Origin: Pseudaminobacter soli (ex Zhang et al. 2022)
Lineage (GTDB): Bacteria; Pseudomonadota; Alphaproteobacteria; Rhizobiales; Rhizobiaceae
DNA: 62,633 bases
Direction: 5' to 3'
Assembly: GCF_014595955.1 (NCBI RefSeq)
Contig: NZ_JABVCF010000013.1
Location: 1 to 62,633 of the forward strand
Under the pieces are notes generated by a model that searched no databases, was not told the origin of the DNA, and saw only the letters and a list, made by a program, of their open reading frames with translations. Positions 25,472 through 33,958 of this stretch are shown piece by piece. How positions within the stretch are numbered: position 1 is the stretch's first letter; the number at the start of each line of letters is the position of its first letter. A program made the position numbers and the translations under genes.

Positions 25472-25548
25472 GCGATGTCCGTAGTGCGCCAGCGCCTCGC
25501 TTCAGGATATGCGGCCGCGCATGGAGCGCGAGCCGCATTTCGCGTTTG

Positions 25549-26430
25549 TCAGATGCCTTCGGCCGTCAGGAATTCCGCCGCGACTTCGGCCGGCTCCTTG
25601 CGGTCGCGCTCGACCGCGGCGTTCATGGCGCGCATCTTCTCGTTGGTCAGCAGCGGCGCCAACCTGTCGAGGACCTCGGCGATCTTCGGATTGGCCTTCA
25701 GCGCGTCCTGACGCACGACCGGGACGAGATAATAGGGCGGGAACAGGTTCTTGTCGTCCTCGAGCACCGCTAGCTTGCTGTCTTCGATCTGCCAGTCCGT
25801 CGAGAAGCCGAAGGACACGTCGATCTGCTTGCTGGTGAGGGCGCTGTAGCGGATGCCGAGTTTTGCGAACTTCACAAATTCCTTGAACTTGATGCCGTAG
25901 ACCTGCTCGAGGCCAGGCAGACCGTCCTTGCGCTCGCCGAACGTGCCTTCCGCGCCGAAGGTGAGGTCCTTGGAAGCCGGACCGAGATCGCTGAGGGTCT
26001 TCAGCTTGTACTCCTCCGCCTTCTCGGGAAGCATGATGATCGCGTAGCCGTTGTTGATCGCCGTCGGCTTCAGCAGCGTGAGATCGAGCTTCTCCTCGTA
26101 GTGCTTCTTGGCGTCGGAGTAGATCTGATCGGCATTGCTGGTGAGCTCACCCTTCGCCACTGCCGCGAGCGCCGTGCCGGTGTACTCGGGATAGAGGTCG
26201 ATCTCGCCGCTGGTGAGGGCTGTGTGAGCGATCTGCGTTGCGCCGAGGTTGAGACGCTTCTCGACCTCGATGCCCGCCTTCTCCAGCGCCTGCGCGTAGA
26301 TCTCGGCTACGATGAACTGCTCGGTGAAGTTCTTGCTGCCGATCTTCACCGGCTCGGCCTGCGCCGAGAAGACCGTTCCGAGGGCAAGCGCCATGCCGAG
26401 CGAAGCGGCTTTGAGGGTCTTGAAAATCAT
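25549..26430 (-). CDS. OpuC/OsmF-type substrate-binding protein (system 2)
   Basis: The 293-residue protein has a signal peptide (cleavage after AQA at about residue 25) and an OpuAC domain beginning VKIGSKNFTEQFIVAE. I take the ATG at 26430, preceded by GGAG; another start nine codons upstream has no better site. It is the first gene of an operon with two permeases, an ATPase and two luciferase-like monooxygenases. The family binds quaternary amines; the EgtU branch binds ergothioneine. Residues cannot be assigned to a ligand without a model. Confidence 0.9.
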   Translation of the reverse strand: MIFKTLKAASLGMALALGTVFSAQAEPVKIGSKNFTEQFIVAEIYAQALEKAGIEVEKRLNLGATQIAHTALTSGEIDLYPEYTGTALAAVAKGELTSNADQIYSDAKKHYEEKLDLTLLKPTAINNGYAIIMLPEKAEEYKLKTLSDLGPASKDLTFGAEGTFGERKDGLPGLEQVYGIKFKEFVKFAKLGIRYSALTSKQIDVSFGFSTDWQIEDSKLAVLEDDKNLFPPYYLVPVVRQDALKANPKIAEVLDRLAPLLTNEKMRAMNAAVERDRKEPAEVAAEFLTAEGI

Positions 26431-26760
26431 TTGAAACTCCAGAAGATGCGCCGACAATCTGGCTCAGATTGGCATTCCTTGGCGAACAGCGCCATTCCAA
26501 TTCGCCGGGTCCCCACGCAAAATGTCAGCGATCTTGACGCATTCTGCAGACACAGATTGCTCTTCCCGTTCCGACATCAGCGCGAGGGTTGCTCTTGGCA
26601 TGGGGGCATGGCGCAGTCTCACTCGGCACAAGGCCACGAAAAAGGGGCGCGATGAGCGCCCCTTCGCATCAGAGAGACCAGACAGATCGTTCAAACTCCA
26701 CGGTCCGGAGTTTGACATGACGAACTCGACCCGCAACTGAAGCCGGGGTCCAGAACGATA
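26431..26760. other. Intergenic region upstream of importer system 2
   Basis: This 330-base region should hold the promoter of the importer/monooxygenase operon and the end of the ialB transcript. Frames of 70-90 codons on both strands have no family resemblance or credible start site, so I do not call a gene. Confidence 0.55.
26638..26664 (-). terminator. Terminator downstream of ialB
   Basis: AAGGGGCGC (26642-26650) and GCGCCCCTT (26656-26664) form a 9-base stem with loop GATGA. On the minus strand it ends in TTTTT. It lies about 100 bases after the ialB stop. Confidence 0.65.
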
Positions 26761-27387
26761 TCAGTTGGCGGTCTTCGCCTTCTCCTGCTCTTCCTTGAGC
26801 TTCTTGGCGAAGTCCTCGTTGTTCTTCGACACGAACTCCTGGAGCTTCTTTTGGCGCTCCTGGATGTCGGACTGCTGCATCGCCGGGCCGTCGAACGCGC
26901 CGGTGAAGCCCTGGAGCGACACCTTCACGGGATTCGGCTGGTTCTGGAAGTTGATCGAGGTGAGCGTTAGTTCCGAGCCCTTCTTGAACTGGCCGACGAG
27001 TTGGTCGCTAAGCTGCACTTCCGCGACGCAGCGGTCCGGGAAGCAGATGACGTAATCCAGCTTCTGGGCCTTGCCGCCGTCGACTTGCAGGCCGATGCCG
27101 GGAGGAACGAGACGGCCGGTCGGGACGGTCACCTGGAAGACCTTGCGGTTCACCTTGCCCTTCAGTTCGATGAGGCTGAGGCCCGTCACGAGTTGGCCGT
27201 TGGAGGCCGTGACGATGTTCTGCACGTTGCAGATGTCGACTTCCTCCTGCTTGGTGCAGGCCTTGAACCAGCCCTGCGGCAATTGCTGTTGCTGCGCCAA
27301 GGCCGGAGCGACACCGGTGGCGAGCAAGCCGATCACGCCTGCGGAGAGCACCGAAAGACGGAATCGGTCAATTTTCGAGCTCGTCAT
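26761..27387 (-). CDS. ialB: Invasion-associated locus B family protein
   Basis: The 208-residue exported protein has a signal peptide (cleavage after ALA at residue 31) and the IalB domain with four cysteines in the mature part (for example WFKACTK, DICNVQ, VICFPDRCVAEV). A charged, coiled-coil-like tail (KKLQEFVSKNNEDFAKKLKE) ends the protein. IalB proteins are widespread periplasmic proteins in Rhizobiales, named for erythrocyte invasion in Bartonella, but their role in free-living relatives is unknown. Start at 27387 has AAAGGA before it. It is transcribed alone and diverges from the binding-protein gene at 27613. Confidence 0.9.
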   Translation of the reverse strand: MTSSKIDRFRLSVLSAGVIGLLATGVAPALAQQQQLPQGWFKACTKQEEVDICNVQNIVTASNGQLVTGLSLIELKGKVNRKVFQVTVPTGRLVPPGIGLQVDGGKAQKLDYVICFPDRCVAEVQLSDQLVGQFKKGSELTLTSINFQNQPNPVKVSLQGFTGAFDGPAMQQSDIQERQKKLQEFVSKNNEDFAKKLKEEQEKAKTAN

Positions 27388-27612
27388 CTTGTCCTTTCCT
27401 CTAAATGATCCGGAACGGCTCCAGCGTCGCCGTTTGGCGGTAGGTGTTGCGCAAATACGGCAACAGCATGACTCAGGTTTGCCTCTACATTGCTCCACGT
27501 GCCAAATCCAGCGTCAGAGCCGACGAAATACGCTGAAAACCATCTCGCGCACCCACACAAAGGTCAACATGATACGATTCAGGTTCGAATCATCGCGACC
27601 TTGGATTCAGGA

Positions 27613-29433
27613 ATGCATCGAAGACTACTTGCGCTCTGCGCCGCGGCTCTGGCGTCGGCGTCGCTCCCCGCTTACGGCCAGGCGGAGCCGAGGCATGCCA
27701 TTGCCATGCAGGGCGAGCCCGCGCTGCCTCCTGATTTCACGCATTTCCCCTATGCCAATCCGAACGCTCCCAAGGGCGGCGAGGTCACCTATTGCGTGGT
27801 CGGCAGCTTCGACAACCTGAACCCGTTCATCATCCGCAGCCTGCGCACCACGGCGCGCGGCATGATCGATACGATCTTCGGCAATCTGGTGTTCGAATCG
27901 CTGATGCAGCGCAACGCCGCCGAGCCCTTCTCGCTCTATGGACTGCTGGCGGAATCGGTCGACCTCTCGGAGGATCGCCGGCAAGTAACCTTCAACCTCA
28001 ACCCGAATGCCAAATGGTCGGACGGCAAGCCGGTCACGCCCGAGGACGTGCTATTCACCTACGAGGTTTTCACCGAGAAAGGCCGACCGCCCTACAGCGA
28101 CCGGATGAAGCGGGTGGAGCGTTTGGAGAAGACGGGGCCGCACTCAGTGCGCTTCGTCTTCAACGGCCAGGCGGACCGCGAGTTTCCCCTGATCATAGCG
28201 ATGACGCCGATCCTGCCGAAGCACGCCTTCGACAAGGGCACTTTCGACCACACCACGCTTGCGCCGCTGGTGGGCAGCGGCCCCTATGTGGTCGATCAGG
28301 TCGCCCCCGGCGACAAGATCGTCTACCGGCGCAATCCTGAGTACTGGGCGCGCGACCTGCCCTCCAAGAAGGGCTTTGACAATTTCGACCGTATCACGGT
28401 GCAGTACTTCCTGAACGCCAACGCCCAGTTCGAGGCGTTCAAGAAGGGCATCTGTTCGATCCATGCCGAAGCAGATCCGGTCAAGCTGAAGCGAGACTTC
28501 GATTTTCCGGCACTGCAGGACGGACGGGTCACAATAGGAGAGTTCCAGACCGGCATACCTCCGGTGGTCTCCGGGTTTCTGTTCAACACCCGACGGCCGC
28601 AATTCTCGGACGTGCGGGTGCGCAGGGCGCTCGCCCTGCTTTACGATTTCGAGTGGGTGAACCGGAACATGTTCGACGGTCAGTTCGAACGCACCGCGAG
28701 CTACTGGCAGAACTCCGAGCTTTCCGCGCTGGGCCGACCTGCCAGCGAGAAGGAGAAGGCGCTGCTCGCCCCGTATGCGGACCAGGTGCTGCCGGAGGTC
28801 ATGGACGGCACCTGGAAGCCGTCGCAGACCGACGGCTCCGGCCGCGACCGGAACGCTCTCAAGGCCGCGCTCGATCTGCTTAAGCAGGCAGGCTACAGCC
28901 TGGACGGCCCGACCCTGGTCGATGCCCAGGGCCAGCCGCTTTCCTTCGAGATCCTCACGGCCTCGGAGAGCGAGCAGCGGCTAGCGAGCGTCTACCAGCG
29001 CACCCTAGCCCGGATCGGCATCCAGGCGACCATACGGGCGCTCGAGGCCGACCAGATCCAGATGCGCAAGCAGCGCTTCGACTTCGACGTCCTGATCGGT
29101 TCAACCGGTTTCACCGGCACCCTGTCACCAGGCATCGAGCAGGCGTTCCGCTGGGGCTCGGAGGCGGCAACTACCGAGGGGTCGTTCAACCTAGCCGGCG
29201 TCGCCAGTCCGGCGATCGACGCCATGATCCAGGCAATGCTCAACGCGCGGGAGAAGGACGACTACGTCGGCGCCGTGCGGGCGCTCGACCGGCTGCTGAT
29301 TTCAGGGGCCTACATGGTTCCCATGCAGCATACGATGAAGCAGTATCTGGCCTTCTGGACCTATCTGGAGCACCCCAGGGAGACGTCGCTCTATGGCTAC
29401 CAACTGCCCGTCTGGTGGCGGAAGTCGCAGTGA
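27613..29433 (+). CDS. Extracellular solute-binding protein family 5, YejA-like, without adjacent permeases
   Basis: The 606-residue protein has a Sec signal (cleavage after YGQA at about residue 24) and is a YejA/OppA-type binding protein: MQGEPALPPDFTHFPYANPN and PKGGEVTY near the start of the mature part are typical of YejA. YejA delivers peptides such as microcin C to YejBEF. I place the start at 27613, behind TCAGGA; an upstream frame to 27490 lacks a signal. The usual yejB, yejE and yejF genes are not next to it. It is alone between ialB and an intergenic repeat. Confidence 0.87.
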   Translation: MHRRLLALCAAALASASLPAYGQAEPRHAIAMQGEPALPPDFTHFPYANPNAPKGGEVTYCVVGSFDNLNPFIIRSLRTTARGMIDTIFGNLVFESLMQRNAAEPFSLYGLLAESVDLSEDRRQVTFNLNPNAKWSDGKPVTPEDVLFTYEVFTEKGRPPYSDRMKRVERLEKTGPHSVRFVFNGQADREFPLIIAMTPILPKHAFDKGTFDHTTLAPLVGSGPYVVDQVAPGDKIVYRRNPEYWARDLPSKKGFDNFDRITVQYFLNANAQFEAFKKGICSIHAEADPVKLKRDFDFPALQDGRVTIGEFQTGIPPVVSGFLFNTRRPQFSDVRVRRALALLYDFEWVNRNMFDGQFERTASYWQNSELSALGRPASEKEKALLAPYADQVLPEVMDGTWKPSQTDGSGRDRNALKAALDLLKQAGYSLDGPTLVDAQGQPLSFEILTASESEQRLASVYQRTLARIGIQATIRALEADQIQMRKQRFDFDVLIGSTGFTGTLSPGIEQAFRWGSEAATTEGSFNLAGVASPAIDAMIQAMLNAREKDDYVGAVRALDRLLISGAYMVPMQHTMKQYLAFWTYLEHPRETSLYGYQLPVWWRKSQ

Positions 29434-29466
29434 TTTCGGCGGGCGGTTGGAGCCGTTGGATCATCG

Positions 29467-29689
29467 TGTGTCTTTCGAGGCTCCCCCACGAAGCGGCTTG
29501 GTTAACTTGGCGCGTCGTCGGGCGAGCACCTCAGGATGAGGGAGGCCGGCGCTGGACACTTGTCCTGAGAGGATTGACTATCTTCGCGATCGTCGGAGCG
29601 GTGCCCAGCGGTCCTCATGGTGAGGAGCGAGCCCGCAGAACTGTGGTGATTAAGGCTCTGTCCATCCGGGCGAGCCTCGAAGGACGCAC
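29467..29689. repeat. Rhizobial intergenic mosaic-type repeat element
   Basis: The ends form an imperfect inverted repeat: GTGTCTTTCGAGGCTC at 29467-29482 and GAGCCTCGAAGGACGCAC at 29672-29689. Between them lie CACCTCAGGATGAGG (about 29528) and CCTCATGGTGAGGAGC (about 29613-29628). These phrases are typical of repeats found between genes in rhizobial genomes. The element fills most of the gap between two genes. A genome search would show its copy number. Confidence 0.65.
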
Positions 29690-29716
29690 GGCAACGAAGC
29701 GAGAAGGGAGACGAGC

Positions 29717-30397
29717 ATGAGTGAGCGCACGGCAATCACGGTGGACGTCGTCTCCGATGTGGTCTGCCCCTGGTGCTATCTCGGCCAGAAGCGGCTCGAG
29801 AAGGCCGTGGAGAGTCTCGAGGAGATCGATGTCGTCACCCGCTGGCGGCCGTTTCAGCTCGATCCGACGATTCCGCCCGGCGGGCGTGATCGGAAACAAT
29901 ACATGCTTGCAAAGTTCGGCAGCGAGGAGCGCATCCGCCAGATCCATGCCCGGATCGAACCGCTCGGAGAAGCGGAAGGCATCGACTTCGCCTTCGACAA
30001 GATCAAGGTATCGCCAAACACGCTAGACGCTCATCGGGTGATCCGCTGGGCTATGGCAGATGGACCGGAGGTTCAGAACCGTCTCGTGAAGCGCCTCTTT
30101 GCCCTCTACTTCGAGGAAGGCGCCAATATCGGCGACCACGCGGTTCTTGCGAATGCGGCAACGGATGCCGGGATGGACGCCGCCGTCGTCGAGGCGATGC
30201 TCGCCGGTGACGCCGATCGCAATGCGGTCGAGGAAGAGGCGGCGACCGCCTCGCGCATGGGCATCACCGGCGTGCCGTGCTTCCTGCTCGAAGGCCGCTA
30301 TGCCGTGATGGGCGCGCAGGAAACCGAGGCACTCAAGGGAGCGATCGCGCAGATCGCGGATGCGAAGCGGCGGGGAGAGATGGACGAGGTGAGGTGA
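29717..30397 (+). CDS. DsbA-family thiol oxidoreductase, FrnE-like
   Basis: The 226-residue protein is a cytoplasmic DsbA-like thioredoxin-fold enzyme with CPWC at residues 17-20, a helical insert, and the cis-proline motif GITGVPCF. It lacks a signal peptide, as expected for the FrnE/2-hydroxychromene-2-carboxylate isomerase-like group. These proteins are linked to oxidative stress or polyketide assembly; actual substrate is unknown. GGGAGACGAGC precedes the start. A further Cys follows the cis-Pro, which is also seen in FrnE proteins. Confidence 0.88.
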   Translation: MSERTAITVDVVSDVVCPWCYLGQKRLEKAVESLEEIDVVTRWRPFQLDPTIPPGGRDRKQYMLAKFGSEERIRQIHARIEPLGEAEGIDFAFDKIKVSPNTLDAHRVIRWAMADGPEVQNRLVKRLFALYFEEGANIGDHAVLANAATDAGMDAAVVEAMLAGDADRNAVEEEAATASRMGITGVPCFLLEGRYAVMGAQETEALKGAIAQIADAKRRGEMDEVR

Positions 30398-30450
30398 GGT
30401 GAGGCGCGCCTGCCTCCGCCCCCCGCCTCACACCGATCTATCAGCCCCGA

Positions 30451-31035
30451 TCAGAACCGCTTCAGTCGCGACCGCACCTTGGCAAGGAAGGCAGCCCGGC
30501 TCTCCGGCGTGGCATTGTCCATGTCGTAATGCGCGAGGTAGAGGGTGCGGGTTCGTAGGGCACATAGTGATCGAATGCCGCGCAGGATCATCTTGCGTCC
30601 CGGCTGTCCCATCACGAAGGACAAGAGCCGCGTCGCGCCGCAGGTGGTAACCACGCCGATCTTCCGGATGTGCCTGACCCGCGAGACGATGCCGCCATTC
30701 GGTGCGAGGTCGAAGACGACACCCATCGCCCATACCCGGTCGAGCCAGCCCTTGAGCATGGCCGGCAGGCCGTACCACCAGGTCGGATAGATGAAGATGA
30801 TCGCCGCGGCCCAGTTCAGCGCGTCGATGTGCGCGGCGAGCGCAGGGTCCTTCGGCGGCCCCTCGTGATAGGCGAGCCGCTCCTCGCGGCCCATCACGGG
30901 GTCGAACTTTTCGGCATAGAGGTCGATCAGGCGGACTTCGTCGCCGCGGCCTTCCAATGTACCGACCGCGGCTTCGCGCAGGGCCGCGCAAAAACTTTCC
31001 TCGACGGGATGGCAGTAGACGACGAGGACGCGCAT
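30451..31035 (-). CDS. NAD(P)H quinone oxidoreductase, flavodoxin-like fold
   Basis: The 194-residue protein begins MRVLVVYCHPVEESFCAALR and contains YPTWWYGLPAMLKGWLDRVW, the signature of the MdaB/KefF/NQO1-type FMN or FAD quinone reductases. It should reduce quinones or similar electrophiles with NAD(P)H in the cytoplasm. It stands alone between palindromic repeat sequence and the convergent DsbA-like gene, with no operon partner. Confidence 0.86.
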   Translation of the reverse strand: MRVLVVYCHPVEESFCAALREAAVGTLEGRGDEVRLIDLYAEKFDPVMGREERLAYHEGPPKDPALAAHIDALNWAAAIIFIYPTWWYGLPAMLKGWLDRVWAMGVVFDLAPNGGIVSRVRHIRKIGVVTTCGATRLLSFVMGQPGRKMILRGIRSLCALRTRTLYLAHYDMDNATPESRAAFLAKVRSRLKRF

Positions 31036-31058
31036 CAGGAAGCACCCATGCGAGCGTA

Positions 31059-31216
31059 CCCCTCCCCCTTAAGGGGAGGGTCCGGCCGAAGGCAGGGGGA
31101 GGGGTCGGTGCTGAAACGCGCGACGGATTCTCTTTGAAGGGGAACGCGCCTTGCTCGGCCGCAACGACCCCTCCCTGATCCGCTACGCGGATCGACCCTC
31201 CCCTCAAGGGGGAGGG
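31059..31216. repeat. Paired CTCCCC/GGGGAG palindromes
   Basis: Two related palindromes (CCCTCCCCCTTAAGGGGAGGG-like at 31059-31080 and CCCTCCCCTCAAGGGGGAGGG-like at 31196-31216) flank about 115 bases that include another GGATCCG/CGGATC-like dyad at 31176-31193. This arrangement is a common rhizobial intergenic repeat. It may also serve as transcription terminator for the genes ending on either side. A similar short dyad lies at 42051-42069. Confidence 0.6.
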
Positions 31217-31231
31217 AGAGCGCCGCGCCCC

Positions 31232-32620
31232 TCACCTCTCCAGCCCCTTGAACAGGAAGGTCTTGCCGGACCTGTAGTCATACTCAGGGTTCTCCCAGGC
31301 GATCATCTTGCCGGGGTTGAGCAGCCCGCGCGGGTCGGCCTGGCGCTTGAAGGCGAGTTGGATCTGGTCGGTCTGCTTCATGCCGCCCTCCTCAAGCGTG
31401 TAGCGGTGCGGGTTGAAGATCGGGCAGCCGTTGTCCTCGTAGGTGCGGACGATCTCGTCCAGTCGCTCCTCGGTGGTGAACTTCACCAGCGGCAGGCCGA
31501 AGCAGGTGATATTGCCGTCGAAACGCACGAATTCGAGGTGCGAGACCACTTCGGGAAACATCGCATCGACCCTCCGCACCAGCTCCAGCTGGTTCGGGAA
31601 GGGATAGAGCGACTGCAAATAGGTGATCGAGGGATCGACCCTCAGCGCCCGAAGCGTCGTATGGTTCCAGGCGAGTTCGTAGGCGGGCGGCAGGCCCTTT
31701 TTGTCCTCGACCCTTGAGGCGTCGAAGACGACCTCACCTTTCTCCCGCCGGGTGAAGGCGAGGAACGCATCGAGCGCGTGTGGCGCGACCATGACGATGA
31801 CGACGCTCTGGCCCTCTCGCAGGAAGCGCTGGTGCCGCTTGAAGTAGAGCCAGGGCGCGGGCGCCGCGACCGGCGTGATCAGCTTGGTCAGAATGCCGTC
31901 CTGGCAGGCGAGCGCGTTGGCGTAGTGCGCCGCATCGGCGAAGTCGTCGAAGCCGACGATCACGTCCACCCAGTCATAGGAGGCCGTCAGCGGCATCTCG
32001 ACCTCGGTGATGATTCCGTTGGTGCCGTAGGCATGCGTGACCTTGTGCAGTTCCTCGCCGGTGAGATCCAGCACCTTGGGCTCGGCCTCCATCGTGACGA
32101 CACGCAAGCGTAGCACATTGCCGAAGTCGCGCAGGCCGCCCCAGTTGATCGAGCCGACGCCGCCGGAACCTCCGGCGATGAAGCCGCCGATCGAAGCGGT
32201 CGCATAGGTGGACGGGTGAAGCCTTAGTTCCTGCCCTGAATGCGCCCGCGTCGCCCTGTCGATGTCGGCGATGATCGCGCCGGGACCGCAGACCACCCGG
32301 CCGGGCGCGATCTCGGTGATGGAGTTCATATCGGCGAGGCTGAGCACCACGCCGCCCGAGAGCGGCATCGCCTGGCCGTAATTGCCGGTTCCGGCCCCGC
32401 GCGGCGTGACCGGCACGCCTTGGGCGTAGCAGGCGGAGAGCACGCGGATCACCTCGGCCTCGTCCTTTGGCGAGACGATGATGTCGCCGGTCACCTGCTC
32501 GAGTTGCCGCTTCAGCACCGGGCTATACCAATAGAAATCCCGGCTCTTCTGCTGCACGATCGCCGGATTGTCCTCGGTCCGGGTGCCATCGAGTTCCTTC
32601 TTCAGCGCCGTCAGATCCAT
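31232..32620 (-). CDS. FAD-binding oxidase/dehydrogenase, VAO (GlcD-like) family
   Basis: The 462-residue protein has a PCMH-type FAD domain at about residues 35-215 (TPRGAGTGNYGQAMPLSGGVVLSL and GFIAGGSGGVGSINWGGLRD) and a C-terminal FAD-oxidase domain ending in DPRGLLNPGKM. Such enzymes oxidise 2-hydroxy acids or similar alcohols. The start is ATG at 32620, which overlaps the end of the amidohydrolase gene by 10 bases; a much longer frame reaching back to 33133 is a shadow of that gene. It is the last gene of an operon with an ABC ATPase, permease and amidohydrolase. Confidence 0.87.
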   Translation of the reverse strand: MDLTALKKELDGTRTEDNPAIVQQKSRDFYWYSPVLKRQLEQVTGDIIVSPKDEAEVIRVLSACYAQGVPVTPRGAGTGNYGQAMPLSGGVVLSLADMNSITEIAPGRVVCGPGAIIADIDRATRAHSGQELRLHPSTYATASIGGFIAGGSGGVGSINWGGLRDFGNVLRLRVVTMEAEPKVLDLTGEELHKVTHAYGTNGIITEVEMPLTASYDWVDVIVGFDDFADAAHYANALACQDGILTKLITPVAAPAPWLYFKRHQRFLREGQSVVIVMVAPHALDAFLAFTRREKGEVVFDASRVEDKKGLPPAYELAWNHTTLRALRVDPSITYLQSLYPFPNQLELVRRVDAMFPEVVSHLEFVRFDGNITCFGLPLVKFTTEERLDEIVRTYEDNGCPIFNPHRYTLEEGGMKQTDQIQLAFKRQADPRGLLNPGKMIAWENPEYDYRSGKTFLFKGLER

Positions 32621-33930
32621 TGAGCCCCCATCAGGTCGTCGAGTTCGGAGTAGTCGGGCAGGCTGGTGTCGATCCGCCGGCCGTCGCGCAGCACGATCCG
32701 GTCGGATTCCGGACGGGAGAGCAACTCCGTCCAGCTTCGCCCGCGGAAGATCACCAGATCGGCGGGCGTGCCGGCTGCGATCGTGCCAGCGCCGTCGAGG
32801 CCCATGATCCCGGCCGGCGTGGAGGCCATCGCTCTCGGCCAATCGGCGACCGGATGATCGAGGTGGGCGATACGGGTCGCCGCCCGGTAGACTTCGAGCA
32901 TGTCTAGGTCGCCATAGGCGTAGAATGGGTCGCGTGTATTGTCCGAGGCAACGGCAACAGGAATCTTCCTCGCGTTCATCTCGTGAAGCAGGGTCACGCC
33001 GCGCCAGCGCGGCGTCGTCCGGTCCTGGCGTCGGTCCTGAAGGTAGAGATTGCAGAGCGGCAGCGACACCGCGGCAATTCCTGCCTCGGCGACCTTGTCG
33101 AGCGTGTCCCTGACCTCGCGGTCGGGCTGGCATGACAGCGAGCAGCAGTGCCCGACGAGAATGCGGCCAGAAAAGCGGTGCCGAAGCGCGGTCTCAGCGA
33201 TCATGCGCAGCGACACCGCGCTGATCTGGTCGGTCTCGTCCGCGTGGAAGTCGAGATCGAGGCCAAGCTCCATGGCCATCCGGAAAACCTGGTCGAGCAG
33301 CGGCTCGAGGTCGGGCAGCATGTAGGTGACGGCGCCGAGGACGCCCTTCGCCCCCGCGACCCGGCGGGCGAGCGAGGCGAACCAGCCGGTGTCGCGAACC
33401 GCCTCGATGCCGAAGAGGGCTGCCCCCTGAAGCTCGATCCGCCCCCGCCAGCTCTCCCGCATTTCCTCGAAGACCGGCCACGAGATCGTCTCCTGCAGTG
33501 CGACCGAGTCGATGTGGGTGCGCAGCGCCTTGGTCCCATGCGCGTAGGCGCAGCGCAGCGAGAAATCCATCCGGCGCGCGACGTCATCCGCGCTCCAATG
33601 CACCAGGCGATCGGCATCGGCAGCCCCGAGCGCGCCCATGAAGGATCCGTCTGGGTTCGGCATGCGCGGCCAGATATGACCCTTGTCGATGTGGGTGTGG
33701 CAGTCGACGAAGCACGGCAACACGATCCGGCCGGCGAGATCGATCAAGCGCGGCGGCGCGGGCCTGTCGTTCCGCCGCGCGATTCCACCGATCTTGCCAT
33801 CGGTAATGGCGATGTCGACGAGCGCGAAACCGTCGCGGTCGAGCGGACCTTCGAGGTCCGCCGCGAGCGAGGAATGCACCCGGGCATTGCCGAGCACATA
33901 CCAGCCGGTCGTGGGGATTTTCAGCTGCAT
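32611..33930 (-). CDS. Cytosine deaminase-like amidohydrolase
   Basis: The 439-residue protein is an amidohydrolase of the cytosine deaminase group: metal site HxH at His78/His80 (CHTHID), later DFHADET, LVGHCC and ASDNTRDPF motifs all present. It probably deaminates or hydrolyses a pyrimidine or related heterocycle in the cytoplasm. It is in an operon with an SsuBC/ThiXZ-type transporter and an FAD oxidase; ABC systems of this type bring in pyrimidines, taurine or nitrate, which fits a nitrogen-scavenging pathway. The substrate remains unknown. Confidence 0.86.
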   Translation of the reverse strand: MQLKIPTTGWYVLGNARVHSSLAADLEGPLDRDGFALVDIAITDGKIGGIARRNDRPAPPRLIDLAGRIVLPCFVDCHTHIDKGHIWPRMPNPDGSFMGALGAADADRLVHWSADDVARRMDFSLRCAYAHGTKALRTHIDSVALQETISWPVFEEMRESWRGRIELQGAALFGIEAVRDTGWFASLARRVAGAKGVLGAVTYMLPDLEPLLDQVFRMAMELGLDLDFHADETDQISAVSLRMIAETALRHRFSGRILVGHCCSLSCQPDREVRDTLDKVAEAGIAAVSLPLCNLYLQDRRQDRTTPRWRGVTLLHEMNARKIPVAVASDNTRDPFYAYGDLDMLEVYRAATRIAHLDHPVADWPRAMASTPAGIMGLDGAGTIAAGTPADLVIFRGRSWTELLSRPESDRIVLRDGRRIDTSLPDYSELDDLMGAQWI

Positions 33931-33958
33931 TCAACTTCCATCAATTCCTTGGCCACCC

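Noticed and set aside
26464-26736. 90-codon minus-strand frame between importer system 2 and ialB
   Set aside because: It spans the ialB terminator hairpin and has no family resemblance.
29415-29720. 101-codon frame between the YejA-like and FrnE-like genes
   Set aside because: It covers the intergenic repeat element and overlaps both neighbours; the translation is repeat-derived.
31232-33133. N-terminal extension of the VAO-type oxidase into the amidohydrolase gene
   Set aside because: Residues before the ATG at 32620 are Arg-rich noise overlapping a well-supported gene.
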